The notes beneath the pieces were generated by a model, which was not told where the DNA came from, ran no database searches, and was given only the letters and a program-made list of their open reading frames with translations. Of a stretch of 64,000 bases of DNA, positions 12,060 through 23,608 are shown piece after piece. Each line of letters begins with the position of its first letter. The stretch's first letter is position 1. The stretch is from Salvia splendens. Its lineage: Eukaryota; Streptophyta; Magnoliopsida; Lamiales; Lamiaceae. The position numbers and the translations under genes are program-made. The DNA lies in NCBI RefSeq assembly GCF_004379255.2, contig NC_056040.1:4196257-4260256 (forward strand), given 5' to 3'.

Positions 12060-12888
12060 AAAAGAAATGAATAGGCTCATAGTTTGAGCTGGAATGGGTT
12101 GAGAATGGTCTAAATTTGGTTCTCGACATGAGTCAAAACTGTCTGGATTAGCTTCTCGACAAGAGTCAAAACTGTCTGGATATTTGGCTCTTGGATACGA
12201 GCTAAAACTATCTAAGATGACTCCTTGATATGAGTTAAAACCATCTAAGATGGCTCTTGGATACGAGCTAAAACTAACTAAGATAGCTCCTAAATATGAG
12301 TAAAAACTGTTTAAACAAGCTCCGGATACGAGTTAAAGCTGTCTAGATTGGCTCCTTGACACGAGTTAAAACCGTCAACAAAATATTGAAGAACTCCATG
12401 AAATGAGTCTAAACTTTCAATGATGAATGAAGAGCTCCTTGATAAGAGCCTAAACTTTCAATGAAGAAAAATGAAGAAGCTCGTTGAAACAAGTCTAAAC
12501 TTTCAATAAAGAAAAAGTAACCCTTTGATACGAGTATAACCTATCAATGATGAATTGAAGAAACTCTATGATACGAGCATAAACTGTCAATGGAAATTGA
12601 AGAACTCTTAAATACGAGTATAAACTATTTATCAACTTGAGGGGGAGTGTTGGAATAAGGAAATCAATTAATTGGAGAACAAGAACGCAAGAAATGAAAT
12701 TATGACAAGAATAAAGAAGAATAAAGATTATGAAAAATCAAATAAAAAGGATATTAGTATAATTAGAATATATTTTCCAAGTATAGCTAGAATTAGAGCC
12801 TATAAAAGGTTGTGTAACATTGAGAGAATTAATTCAAGCATCATCACAATGTAGTCTTTACAGTTTTTCCGTCATTTACTTTTCAACA
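12060..12888 (+). mobile_element. LTR-element remnant: internal degenerate tandem repeat plus 3' LTR
   Basis: Bases 12060-12640 are a decayed tandem array with a unit of roughly 50-60 bases built on 'GCTCCTTGATACGAGTTAAA ... CTATCTA'. A polypurine tract (GAGGGGGAGTG) follows at about 12639-12649. The LTR then spans 12648-12888, starting TGTTGGAA and ending TTCAACA, with a TATA-like CCTATAAAAGG near 12800. The arrangement is the 3' end of a Copia-like element; the coding part and 5' LTR are gone. Two relatives lie at 15292-15790 and 15922-16134. Confidence 0.7.
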
Positions 12889-13006
12889 AAATTAACAACT
12901 AAACTAGATATATAGATTACAACGCCAAACAAACATAGTAAGTATGTAGGGAAAAAAAGGATGTAAAAAAAGTAGAACACACTAATTAAGTTGTGCAGCA
13001 TAAGTA

Positions 13007-14478
13007 CTAGGCATGTGGATGTGGGGATTTAATGTGGTAATGGAAGCGGTTGTTTCTGAGAGCGCAGCAGCCGATGGAGTAGACGACGGTGACGACGATG
13101 ATGATGCCCATGTTTATCAAGGCCACCATCTTCCACTCTCGGCGTATGTTCCTCAGCACTGCCTCTTTGCAGGCGTCGCAGCCGTAGCACATCTCCTCCG
13201 CCTTGTTGCTCCATGCCTTGCAGTCCGGCTCCCCTGCTGCGGGCCCATGCTTCTTCGGCATCACCCAGTAGCTCGCGTTCCGCCTCTCCATCCCGCAGTA
13301 GCCCGGCGGCTTGCAGCAACCCGACTGCAAATTTGGGGGAAAAAACAATGTTAGCCCTAATTTTTCTAATTCGGGAATACTTTGCTCTAATTTGTTATAA
13401 ACGAACACAGATAATTACACAGTTCATACTAATGTTTCACATTTTGGTACAAAAAAATTGCATAAATTACACAAAAAAAGTTCCATAACCATTTCAATTT
13501 AACTCTATGGAGTACAAAATTTGACATACAGATGAAACCTTTTGTATTCCACGTAAGCAGGAAGTTAACGACTTCTAAAATGTATTAAAATGAAATTTCT
13601 AGTATGATATATGTAAATTTCAAATTTTGCGTAAGTATGAAGCAAATGTGAAGTATTTCATAAAACAATTTCATTCACGTGTCAATTTAACTAAATGGAA
13701 TTTTAAAAAAAATACAACAAGATAATGACATCTAAACATCAATAACTAATGGTATGATTGTTGTAAATTTCAAACTTTTTAAACTAATATGAATCAAATG
13801 TGAAATATTTTGTATGTAGTATAATCACTTCGAACGAACACATAGCACGGTAGGGTTGTAGATAGATGTTGCCGGTTTTACATAAATAACAAAATGTATT
13901 AAAATGAGTAAATTTCAAACTTTTCGTGTGAATATTAAATAATGTGAAACATTTTATATGAATTGTGTAATTACTGCGAATAGAAGACAACATACCACGA
14001 TAGGGTTATAGATGTCGCCGGTCTTCACATTCGCAGCGAGTTTGCAGACTCCCGCGTCGATCATGCAGCTCTTGATCTCGGCCCAGTTCCTGGCGTTGAC
14101 GACGTATCTCTGCAGCCACTTGGAGTAGTTGCCGAGGCGGTGGTCGCCGACGCCCTGGCCGGAGACGGCGCGGCCGACGCCGCGGTTGGTGACCATGACA
14201 GTGAAGACGGTGAAGACGACGAGGCTGACGATGAGGCCGAGCAGCATGAAGAGGTAGGCCCACATGAGGGGCGAGGAGCCCGTGATGGCGCCTACAAGCC
14301 CCGTTGCCGCCACCACGAGCAAGGCGACGCCGACGACGAGAAGAGGAGTCTTGAGGATTCGCTGGCATTGGGAGCCGTCTCTGACGTGGAACCAAAGGGA
14401 GAAGCCCATGGCGCTCAGAGCCACCGCCATGGTTGCCACGTTGAGGGCTATGATCATCCCGTTGCTTGCGCGCACCAT
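13007..14478 (-). CDS. Tetraspanin (plant TET family)
   Basis: Two exons (13996-14478 and 13007-13324) join in phase 0 across a 671-base intron and give 266 residues, close to the roughly 270 usual for plant tetraspanins. Four membrane segments are visible: MIIALNVATMAVALSAMGF near the N-terminus, LLVVGVALLVVAATGLVGAI, WAYLFMLLGLIVSLVVFTVF and MVALINMGIIIVVTVVYSI near the C-terminus. The large extracellular loop lies between the third and fourth and contains the plant GCCKPP motif at the start of exon 2, plus further paired cysteines (GYC, PDC, MCYGCDAC). Tetraspanins organise membrane microdomains at the plasma membrane and on vesicles. The start at 14478 is preferred because it opens just before membrane segment 1; an upstream in-frame ATG would add a hydrophilic leader unlike the family. 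The member number is not assigned. Confidence 0.92.
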
Positions 14479-14639
14479 TTTTTTTTTCTTTTTTTGGATT
14501 GGAGAGAAGGGAGATTTTGGTTTTGTGTTGTGAATTTTGATTTGCAAACTGATTGCAGGAAAATAGGGTTTAAAACGGTTCGATGCCGGTTGAGAAATAA
14601 CTGCTGAGTGAGGGGACAACGTGGGAGTTTAACTGCTTT

Positions 14640-15291
14640 CATCAATCGGGTATCCCTAATTATATTATTAATTTTAATTTTATTTACTATAATTTCGTTG
14701 TTAATTTTTTATGACAAGTTGAACTAGTAATCATTAATTTAAAAGGCTGATTAGGTTATTGACGAGACACGTGTGGTCAAAAAATTATAGTGGTAGTACA
14801 TATGATGATATGAATGTCGATTAATCCAAATTTTATTAAATTGTACTATAATGTTGTTGTCGATATTTTTTGCGATAAGTTGTAGTACAAGAATTAAGGA
14901 CTGATTTAAGGCTTGAAACATATTATTCTCATTTTTCCATTCATATCTAATGTATTAATTATTATTATTATTATTATAACATTATTTGTAAATGAGTCTC
15001 TTTCTCTATTTACAAAATATCAAGTTTTTTAAATCACTACTTTTCTTAAATTTCGTATTACAACTAATTAGGACTGTTTTTTTTATCTAAAAGAGAGCAT
15101 ATATCACTTATGCTGTAGTCAAGTACTACGTGGTATTAATAATAAAACGCGCTGTTGTACTTTCACATAAACTTAGCCAACAACGCACATATATTACCCA
15201 AATAAAACTACTATATACGAGATTTTATTTGTATTACCGAAATGATACTAATAAAGATCACTATATACGAGATTTTACTTGTATTACCGAA
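14640..15291. other. Non-coding stretch (tetraspanin upstream region)
   Basis: AT-rich DNA with a short ATT run near 14960-14975. I see no exon or transposon end. Confidence 0.4.
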
Positions 15292-15790
15292 ATGATATGA
15301 TAAAATATAGATTGCGGAAAATAAAATATTCGAAAATTGTAAAGACTATTGTAGTATTGCGTTTGGGTAATTTTCTATTAATTGTTGCATATATTCTTTT
15401 ATAGGCTCTAATTTTAGGTATATATATAAAAATATATTCTAATTCTAATAAGTATTCTCTTAATTTGATTTTCCATAATCATTCCTTGATTCTTGCCTTT
15501 GATCAAAATCTTCTTTCCAATATTCCCCATCAAGTTAAATATTAGGCATCCCGACACTTAAATAGCAATAATATTCAATTTTAAAAATAGTTTACGACTT
15601 TAAGAATTAGGAGTAATATTTAGGAGTTCTTCAATTTTCATTGATATCATACCAATGAGCTAATAAGATAATTTTGACTTTTATCTAGTAACTAATCTAA
15701 AAAGTTTTTGTTCAAATATTCAGAAGCCGTTTTAGTTTTTCATTGACAATTTTTGCTCGTGTCAATGAGCCAATTCAAAATTTTGATATT
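15292..15790 (-). mobile_element. LTR-element remnant of the 12-kb family, reverse orientation
   Basis: Bases 15292-15522 are the reverse complement of an LTR related to 12648-12888: the same order of TATAAAAG, AGAATATATTTT and the TCTTTACA end. The polypurine tract (ATGGGGAAT on the minus strand) follows, then decayed copies of the same internal tandem repeat (GAGTTCTTCAATTTTCATTGAT). Boundaries are approximate. Confidence 0.6.
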
Positions 15791-15921
15791 TTTTAAGCTA
15801 AAAGTTTGTTTGGATACGACGTGTGGGTAGAGGTTAAACTGGATCAATTTATGTATTACCATAATCAATGAACTAACAACTAGTTATATATCATTAGCTA
15901 CTCTAATACTACTACCATAAT

Positions 15922-16134
15922 AGAAAATATAATACAGTACTAAAAAAAAATAAAAAAACTCGAAGAATCATAAAGACTACATCATATTAGTAATTTTCTC
16001 TCAATTGTCACACACGTCCTTTTATAGGCCAGTAAGTAAATACATAGAGAATAAATTCTAATTCTAGTAAATATCCTTTAATTTGATTTTCCATCATTCC
16101 TTGATTCTTGTCTTTGATTAAAATCTTCTTTCCA
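15922..16134 (-). mobile_element. LTR fragment of the same small family
   Basis: A third relative of the LTR at 12648-12888, reverse orientation, recognised by ATAAAGACTACAT, CCTTTTATAGGCC, ATTTGATTTTCCATCATTCC and TTCTTTCCAACA in the matching order. It may be the partner LTR of the 15292-15522 copy, with a short decayed interior between. Confidence 0.6.
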
Positions 16135-16458
16135 ACATAATTACAAGGACTTATTTTCTTTGCATTGCTATTAAACACCATTTTTCAAAAAACTCATAAA
16201 GATAGATAGCTATAATCTAGTTTCAGATAAGGGGTGGAAGCGTGGAAGAACACCCTCTGCATCTCTCAACCAAGTAACACGATGCAGGGAGATTATTGTA
16301 ACGCGTCCCTTAATTCCCCGTCTCATCCCTTCCGAGACCGAATGACACACGTCCCCCCATCGCGAAGGCCCTTGAAGATTCGTTTTTGGATCCGGACATA
16401 GTTTCAACATTTGAATGCTTTTTGTGTAACAAGGTGGGCTATAATTAGCAAGTAGTAA

Positions 16459-16777
16459 GAGCATCCACAATGGCGGACGTTTCGCGCGGACGTCCGCCAC
16501 GTCGGTCGGACGTCCGCGCGGGAAGTCCGCCATTAGGCAGCATGCATACGGATACGGACGCCCGCTGCGGACACCGGAGTTCCGCAGCTTTCCGGGACGT
16601 CCGCCATTAAATTGACACGACGGACGTCCCGATTTTTTATTATTTTTTGTGGATGTCCGTCATTGTGTAGTGGGATGACGTGACAATGCAGTTGGATGTC
16701 CTTATGACATGCCATGAGATGTTTTTGGGAAGTCCGTCGGGATGTCTGCCGGAACATCCATTCCATTGTGGATGCCC
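16459..16777. mobile_element. PIF/Harbinger (Tourist-like) MITE
   Basis: Terminal inverted repeats GAGCATCCACAATGG and (read inward from the right) GGGCATCCACAATGG match at 14 of 15 positions. A perfect 3-bp target duplication TAA flanks the 319-bp element. The interior is rich in GGACGTCCGCC-type inverted motifs and has no meaningful ORF. Confidence 0.85.
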
Positions 16778-16852
16778 TAATACTGTCAAATGTTAGAGCA
16801 TCCGCAACGGTGGCGCTGCTCGCCACCGCCGTCCGCCCTGCTGCGCTCGCGC

Positions 16853-16898
16853 CGCTGGCACGGCGCTGCTCGATGCATCGAGCAGCGCCGTGCCAGCG
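16853..16898. repeat. 46-nt perfect palindrome
   Basis: The left 23 bases (CGCTGGCACGGCGCTGCTCGATG, 16853-16875) are followed immediately by their exact reverse complement (16876-16898), with no spacer. It lies in the GC-rich subterminal region of the Harbinger element. It could extrude as a cruciform in DNA or fold as a long hairpin in RNA. Confidence 0.95.
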
Positions 16899-17233
16899 AG
16901 CAGCTGACGTGGCGCGCCCTCATTCGTCAACGGCATAGCCGTTGGGTTTAAATATTTTTTTTTAAATCGGTTTTTAATTAAAAAAACCGATAAAAAATAA
17001 ATTTTTTTTTTCACTTCCCAAAAAAATTATATCCGTTTATAACCATTTTTTCCCACTTTTTAATTTTTTTTACCCCCAAAATACACACTTTCATCTATAA
17101 ATACCCCCAATTTCACTCCCAAAAATTCACATCAAACTACACAATTCTCATCATCATTATCTCATCTCCATTCTCATCTTCAATCTCTCATATCCATTTT
17201 CATCTTCATTCTCTCATACCCTACAACATCACT

Positions 17234-18244
17234 ATGTCCGACCAAGGCGATAACCCTACGGGCTCCCACGGTTGGAACCCCGAATGGTTCGGTTCACAAC
17301 CGTTTTCTAGTCCGGAAACGGAATATTCGGCCCCTCCTCAAACCCAAGATTCGGCCGTTCCGGGTGGCTACCGTCCATACCCAATCGACGACCAATGTGC
17401 CTCCGAAGGACGATACGGGTGGACACCGGAGCCTAGGCCGACCGCCCCCTCCCAACCTCCGCAAGCTCCTACTCGCGGCAGCGGTGTCCACACACCGTAC
17501 ACGCCAGCGGAGATGGATAAATTGTTCAAGGCGTACTTCGAAATCTCCGAAGATGCTGCGGTTGACACGAACCAATCGGGCGATCACTTTTGGTGGCGCG
17601 TATCTCGCCGGTACAATGCAAACCGGCCTCCGGGAACGATCGAGCGCAACGAGAGTATGGTGCGCAACTGCATCGGCCGAGCCAACGACGAAATTGGCAA
17701 GTTCAATGGCTATTTCCTCCAGGAGTCGCGGAATGCCGGGAGCGGCCGGAGCGAGGTCGACATCATCACTGCGGCGCTGAGCACATACCAATCCATGAAC
17801 GGTAAGTCGTTCAAGTACCTCAACGTTTGGCAGGAAACGCGGTTCCACCCGAGGTATCTGGGAGGCGTAACATCCTCCTCTAGCGGCTCCTCCAAACGGT
17901 CAAGGTCGGTATCCATATCCGACTCCGGCTCCAAAGAAGTGGCTAGCCAACTCGCCGGAGCTAACTTGGGTAGCCCCGACGCCGGACCAAGCGATTCCCA
18001 ACGCCGACCGCAAGGAAGGAAGAAGGCGACGGCCGAGCGCCGGCGCTCCGCGACTCCATCGGCCCCCGCCCCTGAACCCGCACCCTATGTTCCACCTCCA
18101 CCCCCGAACAACTCGTTGTGGGCCCTTTTGGCCCAACTCAATATGGCCGATAGGTCAACTATGACCCCCACGCAACTTCAAATGCACGAGGGCATGATAG
18201 TGGGTCTCCAAAAACAATTGGGGTTGTTGCCGCCGGATGAGTAG
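17234..18244 (+). CDS. PIF/Harbinger ORF1, Myb/SANT-like DNA-binding protein
   Basis: An uninterrupted 336-residue frame. The N-terminal 80 residues are Pro/Gln/Gly-rich and low in complexity. The central domain, about residues 88-210, is the trihelix-like Myb/SANT fold typical of Harbinger ORF1: YTPAEMDKLFKAYFEISEDA, the tryptophan pair FWWRVSRRYN, RNCIGRANDEIGKFNG and SFKYLNVWQETRFHP. A Ser/Arg/Lys-rich stretch follows (SSKRSRSVSISDSGS, RRPQGRKKA), likely nuclear localisation, and then a Pro-rich and leucine/glutamine-rich tail. In this transposon group ORF1 binds the transposon ends and brings the DDE transposase to the DNA. Plant databases often label such genes 'glutathione S-transferase T3-like', a misnomer. 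It may be active in trans, since the frame is intact. Confidence 0.85.
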   Translation: MSDQGDNPTGSHGWNPEWFGSQPFSSPETEYSAPPQTQDSAVPGGYRPYPIDDQCASEGRYGWTPEPRPTAPSQPPQAPTRGSGVHTPYTPAEMDKLFKAYFEISEDAAVDTNQSGDHFWWRVSRRYNANRPPGTIERNESMVRNCIGRANDEIGKFNGYFLQESRNAGSGRSEVDIITAALSTYQSMNGKSFKYLNVWQETRFHPRYLGGVTSSSSGSSKRSRSVSISDSGSKEVASQLAGANLGSPDAGPSDSQRRPQGRKKATAERRRSATPSAPAPEPAPYVPPPPPNNSLWALLAQLNMADRSTMTPTQLQMHEGMIVGLQKQLGLLPPDE

Positions 18245-18586
18245 TCTTCCTCGGGTGATATTAGCCAATAATTATGTAATTTTTAATTTTTAGTATTTTA
18301 ATTATGTAATTTTTTATTTTTAGGATATTAATTATGTCTTTTTTTATTTTATTTGTATTTTGTAATATTGATTGTGATTTTTTAATGAATTTTAGTATTA
18401 TGGAAATGTTTATGTTTAATTGAATATTAAATTAATTGTGCTCGTCCTTGCGGAAGAGCACAGTTGTGGGTGTTGTGCTTTTGCCAGAGAGCAGGCATAA
18501 ATAGTACCGCCCGGGTCCACAACCGTTCCTCCGGCAAGAGCACGGTTATGGATGCTCATAGGTATGTGGCGGCCCATTTATTACAG

Positions 18587-18673
18587 TCCAACAACCATCG
18601 ATAGCCACCTTTGCTCACCTACCCCTCTCTCTCTCCTACACTCCAACAACCATCGATAGCCAACTTTGCTCAC
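18587..18673. repeat. Direct repeat in the enolase upstream region
   Basis: A 32-base phrase beginning TCCAACAACCATCGATAGCC and ending TTTGCTCAC occurs at 18587-18618 and again at 18642-18673 with one difference. A CT-rich spacer separates them. The pair lies 105-190 bases upstream of the enolase start codon. Confidence 0.85.
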
Positions 18674-18777
18674 TATCTACCTCATCGCCACCTTTGACGG
18701 ACTTTCCCATAAACCCCCAAAACCCTCCGCTCCCCTTTATATTCCCAATCCCAATTCCAATCCCTCTCTACTCAACA

Positions 18778-21700
18778 ATGGCATTGACTCCTACTAACCT
18801 CTCCAAGCCCATCTTCTCCACCAAGCCCACATCCCAAACCCCCCTCTTCTCGCTCCCCTCCTCGCAGAAGGTCAAATCCCGCCCCTTCTCCGTCCGCAGC
18901 TCCGTCGCCGCCGCCCCTTCCCCCTCGGCCGCCGCCGCCAAGGCCTCCAGCAAGGTCAAGCACGTCAAGGCGCGCCAGATCGTCGACAGCAGGGGCAATC
19001 CCACCGTCGAGGTCGATCTGATCACCGATGACCACGCGCTCTATCGCTCCGCCGTCCCCAGCGGCGCCTCCACCGGGATCTACGAGGCACTCGAGCTCAG
19101 AGACGGCGACAAGGCCGTCTATGGGGGGAAAGGTGTCCTCAATGCGGTGACGAATATCAATGATTTTTTGGGGCCTAAGCTCGTCGGCATTGATGTCAGG
19201 TATATCATGAAATGAAATTGCCTCTTTTCGATTCGTTTTCTGGTTTAGTTCATACTTGTATAGCGTCTGTTCTTCTAATTTGTGTTTTGACTACACGAGT
19301 TTTTGTTTGATGTGATGATTTCAAACAAAAATTTCAACTTTTTTTATTGACAGCGACATTTCTAGTTTTAGGAGTATGATTTTGTCATATTTCGAGAAAA
19401 ATGGAATGAAATCGATAATTTCACATGCCCAAGAATTACTTTTTGTCTGTTTATAATTAACTGATGAGTAATTCCATATGCACTTACAGAGCTCGATCAA
19501 GCTTGGTTCAAACTTTTATGATTGAACAGATGCAGGTTTGTAAATGACTCTATTAGTCAGAGAGTTTGAGCATGCCAAGTACATATACAATTAGATGTAA
19601 ATGGATTACTTGATAAACAAATGAGCTCGAGCTCAATCTTGAACAGGGTCATAAAATTGAGCAACCAATCGAGCTGGGATGTTTACTTCTAATCGAGATT
19701 CTAGAAGCTTGACTCATTTACAACCCTATTCATCTTGTCAATGTAAATGAGGGATTACTAGTGGTGGGCGAAGGTGGCACAACCTGGTCATTTGATATCA
19801 ATACTCATGATTTTGAATAAACCAAAGATAGTTTCTAGTGGCATTTTAGATTTGTCAGAGATTAGGATGACATCTAAAGAAGTTAAATATAGATGATCTT
19901 TTGTGTGTATTGTTGCAAAAGAAGTTATCAATAATTTTATGTACTGAAATTTTCACTCTTGATTTCTGGTTGTGAATTGCTATCTTATAACCCTTTACCT
20001 ATTTTTCTCATCAAAGGAATCAGAGCGATGTTGACGGGGTTATGCTGGAGATTGATGGGACTCCAAACAAATCAAAACTTGGGGCTAATGCTATTTTAGG
20101 AGTTTCTCTTAGTGTATGTCGTGCTGGAGCTGGAGCAAAGGGCGTGCCATTGTACAAACACATACAAGAGATCTCAAACACGAAAGAACTTGTTATGCCA
20201 GTTCCAGCGTTCAATGTCATCAATGGAGGCAGCCATGCTGGCAACAACCTGGCCATGCAAGAATTTATGATATTGCCAGTAGGAGCAAGCTCATTTTCTG
20301 AGGCTTTTCGGATGGGCAGTGAAGGTTAGTAAAGTTTCTTCTCTAGGACAACAATCTCTCTAATTACTGTCAGTCATCAGAGCACTCATATTGAAAGATA
20401 TACACGTTTTTATGAATAAAGGAATCAGATATTTGTTTTGAATATTTAATGACCTCCATACTACCAAAGCACAACAAAGGTGGGGAAAGGGAAGGGAAGG
20501 GAAAAAATGCTTGTTTGACACTTTTCTTCAAGGTATACGATCCAGGAGTCAGGACTTAGAGTAGGCTTATAATAAATGTCCAAGGTGAAAGGCATAGCTC
20601 CATGGAGTCATGTGAGGAAAGTATTTTAAATCTTGGACTGTTTTCATTCCAGACTCATCCTTAGGAATAGTTGGTTACCTATCAGATTACTAGACATCAT
20701 TGGGTAGTTTACCTAACCACGTGCCTCTGATTTCTTAAATTCTACTATGAATCTGTTAAAAATCATGCTAAAAACTAAGAACATGATGCTTCACTTTGTC
20801 TGACTTTTGTGCCTATCATGACATTTGGATGAGAAGATGACATGCTTGCTTTGGTTTGAGCAGTTTATCATATTCTGAAGGGCATTATCAAGACTAAATA
20901 TGGACAAGATGCATGTAATGTCGGAGATGAAGGTGGATTTGCTCCAAATGTTCAGGACAACCGGGAGGGATTGGTACTGCTCATGGATGCAATTGAAAAA
21001 GCGGGGTATACAGGAAAGGTATAATAATTGCTTCTCCCATTCTTCATGCTTTGATTATGTTGTTTCTTAACATGTTCGTATTCTTTGTCCAGATCAAAAT
21101 AGGGATGGATGTTGCTGCTTCAGAGTTCTTGACTAAAGAAGGGAAGTACGATCTCAATTTCAAAAAACAACCCAATGATGGTGCTCATGTGCTGACAGCT
21201 GAAAAACTTGGTCAATTATACCAAGAGTTCGTGAGGGATTTCCCAATTGTATCAATTGAAGATCCGTTTGACCAAGATGATTGGAGTTCATGGTCATCAT
21301 TGCAATCCGCGGTTGATATCCAACTCGTGGGTGATGATTTGTTAGTTACAAATCCAAAAAGGATAGCAGAAGCTATACAGAAGAAGGCCTGCAATGCTTT
21401 ACTTTTGAAGGTATGTGCTTTGACCCATTAAATTTTTGCATCAGTCTCATGGTGTCCTTCCTTTGTTCCGATACTTAAGTTATTCTATTGAGGCAACAAT
21501 CGTTTGGTATATGGGTGATCGTATAGTCAATCCGTGAGATTTAGTCATGTAGCTAAAGCACATCTTTAAACACTAAAAGATGCGCTGCAAATATCGCAGG
21601 TGAACCAAATTGGTACTGTTACTGAATCAATTCAAGCAGCACTCGACTCGAAGGCTGCTGGATGGGGAGTGATGGTTAGTCACCGCAGTGGTGAAACTGA

Positions 21701-22036
21701 AGACAACTTCATCGCTGATTTATCCGTGGGCTTGGCTAGCGGACAGGTTTTTGGCAGCTCTATATCTCATATTTACTGATCTCTTTTTTCAAGCACTCGT
21801 CTAACAAAATTATCTTTTCACTGCACAGATAAAGACTGGAGCTCCCTGCAGAAGCGAGCGCTTGGCCAAATATAATCAGGTAAAAGACGACAACACTCGT
21901 TTATGCATTCTCTCTATAACACAACCAAACTTGTTTCGAATGACTGTATTTGTTCTGAACTTGATTGCAGCTTCTTCGCATTGAGGAGGAGCTTGGCGAC
22001 GTTCGCTATGCTGGTGAAGGTTTCAGATCCCCGTGA
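18778..22036 (+). CDS. ENO1: Enolase, plastid isoform
   Basis: Enolase converts 2-phosphoglycerate to phosphoenolpyruvate. Seven exons (18778-19199, 20017-20324, 20864-21018, 21093-21410, 21600-21746, 21829-21879, 21971-22036) join in phase into 488 residues, near the 477 of Arabidopsis ENO1. Residues 1-55 are Ser/Ala/Pro-rich with few acids, a plastid transit peptide; the mature fold begins at [18 protein letters not shown]. Key sites are present: the SGASTG loop (95-100), GDEGGFAPN in exon 3, the Mg-binding residues D301 (GMDVAASEF), E351 (IEDPF) and D376 (GDDL), and K401 in the signature [14 protein letters not shown]. The frame has no defect. The transit peptide and the plastid-type GDDLLVTNP favour ENO1 over the cytosolic isoform. 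A TATA-like TTTATATT lies about 40 bases upstream of the ATG. Sequence past 22036 is 3' UTR. Confidence 0.93.
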
Positions 22037-22259
22037 GCTCCGATTATTTGATCGGGATAAATCCAAAGTCTTTCTCTTTGTTGTATATTGAATATGATGA
22101 GTAGAAGGCAATTTACTGAAAATAAAAGAGCTAGACTGGCAGAGAGCTTCTTGTGTTGTGATATCTGTGACGAGGCTGATTGAGTTGTGCATTTCTTGAG
22201 AGAAACCTTGAGGAGAATGTAACTTAGAACAATAAGATTCTCTTTTTTCCTATTTAAAT

Positions 22260-22907
22260 CTTATTTTATATTTCAATTAAAATTCATATTTTCAGACTTG
22301 TTTGTTCAATACTATATTTAAATTTTAATCTTACAATTTATTGAGATTCAGTATCTTAATCTAAACCTATATTATTCATACAATCCATCAATTTTATAGG
22401 TGTGGCTTGAAACACCCACAATGCATAGTCCACAAATTAAGTGAGACCTATGGTTCATAATCAATCATTTATCTTTTTAATTCATCATTTATTTTGTAAA
22501 TAATTAATTTGATTTTGTAAAATCACAATAAATGACTTACAATTCAAAAACTACATAGCTCTAAAATTCAAAATTGACATAATTAAATTTCAAAAATTTC
22601 TCATCTATTGATGGTGCGTGCCCGATTAGCACATGAATAACGAATATGCACCACTTCTCAGTGACATACGCAACAAAAATATCAATAAGGACTGTGATTT
22701 CTAAATTTTATGTCAAGGTATAATTTTGAATTTTGTAGATAATTGATAGGGCCTTTACACCATAATTAAAAGTAAACATAGATAAATTTCAAAAATTTAT
22801 AAAACAAAAAAGTAAATTTTTTTTTATTAAGGGCTTTAGCCCCACCTCCTCATCCACATGATTCCGCCCATGCCACGTCGTGGCTCGTCTAAGAAATAAT
22901 CTTCGAC
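22260..22907. other. Non-coding stretch
   Basis: AT-rich DNA between the enolase 3' UTR and the Gypsy-type element. I see no gene or clear repeat end. Confidence 0.4.
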
Positions 22908-22912
22908 GAGAC

Positions 22913-23593
22913 TGATGGATCCGCGAATTTCTGATGTTAGTAAATGCTGGTAGAGAATACAGATCACGACACAGAGATTTACGTGGTTCGATTTACTGAG
23001 GTAAATCTACGTCCACGGGAAGAAGGGAAGGCAAGATTGTATTGCTTGATCTGGGATTACAGCTTACAACACAGACTTGCTATATGATATTTTATCTCTA
23101 GAGAGCTTCACCTTTTTCTACCAGATCTAAGTTCTATTTATATATTGAACTGAGATCGTGGCTTGCATCGCCACCCTAAGTCGTGGATGTCGTGTAGGTC
23201 ATGGCCTAAGATCGTGGATGTAGCGTAGGTCATGGCCTACGATCGTGGCCTGAGTTGACACCACGTGGTAGTGGGTGTGTTGGAAGTTGTGGAAATCCTG
23301 TATGGGTCCACTAACTCCTTGTTCGGTCGAATACTGAGACCGAACTGCTTTGGTTGCCGATCTGAGAGTAGAGCTTGATGCCGACCTGAGAGCAGAGCTA
23401 ACTCCTTGTTCGGTCGAATACTGAGACCGAACTGCTTTGGTTGCCGATCTGAGAGCAGAGCTTGATTGGTTGGCTTTTACCGAGCTGTAGGCTGAGGCCG
23501 AACTCTTTGGTAATGCCGAACTCATACTCTTCCTTGGGCTTTGGGCTGATGGGCCGTCATTGCTGTTGGGCTTGTTTAGTACGCACCCCATCA
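22913..23593 (-). repeat. 3' LTR of the Gypsy-type element
   Basis: 681 bases, matching the copy at 29466-30146. An internal duplication is visible: a roughly 90-base block starting CTAACTCCTTGTTCGGTCGA occurs twice (about 23309 and 23399). The 131-residue antisense frame through it is an LTR artefact. Confidence 0.93.
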
Positions 23594-23608
23594 CTACCCC
23601 CCCCGAAG
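23594..23608 (-). other. Polypurine tract
   Basis: The minus strand reads CTTCGGGGGGGGTAG directly before the LTR start TGATGG. This is the plus-strand priming site and confirms orientation. Confidence 0.8.

Larger units (their letters stand above)
16796..18557 (+). mobile_element. PIF/Harbinger element carrying ORF1 only
   Basis: The left end starts GAGCATCCGCAACGG and the right end, read inward, starts GAGCATCCATAACCG. Flanks are TTA and ATA, near-matching 3-bp target sites. The element holds the Myb/SANT ORF1 at 17234-18244 but no transposase ORF2, so it cannot move unaided. It starts 18 bases right of the MITE at 16459-16777, which has the same type of terminal repeat. Confidence 0.75.

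Noticed and set aside
14140..14607. Long plus-strand ORFs across tetraspanin exon 1
   Set aside because: Shadow frames of a GC-rich exon; the minus-strand product has four membrane segments and GCCKPP.
17294..17848. 184-residue minus-strand ORF across Harbinger ORF1
   Set aside because: Antisense shadow of the Myb/SANT frame with no domain of its own.
23199..23594. 131-residue ORF rich in SALRSATKAVRSQ repeats (also at 29752-30144)
   Set aside because: It lies wholly inside the LTR and its repeats come from an internal LTR duplication.
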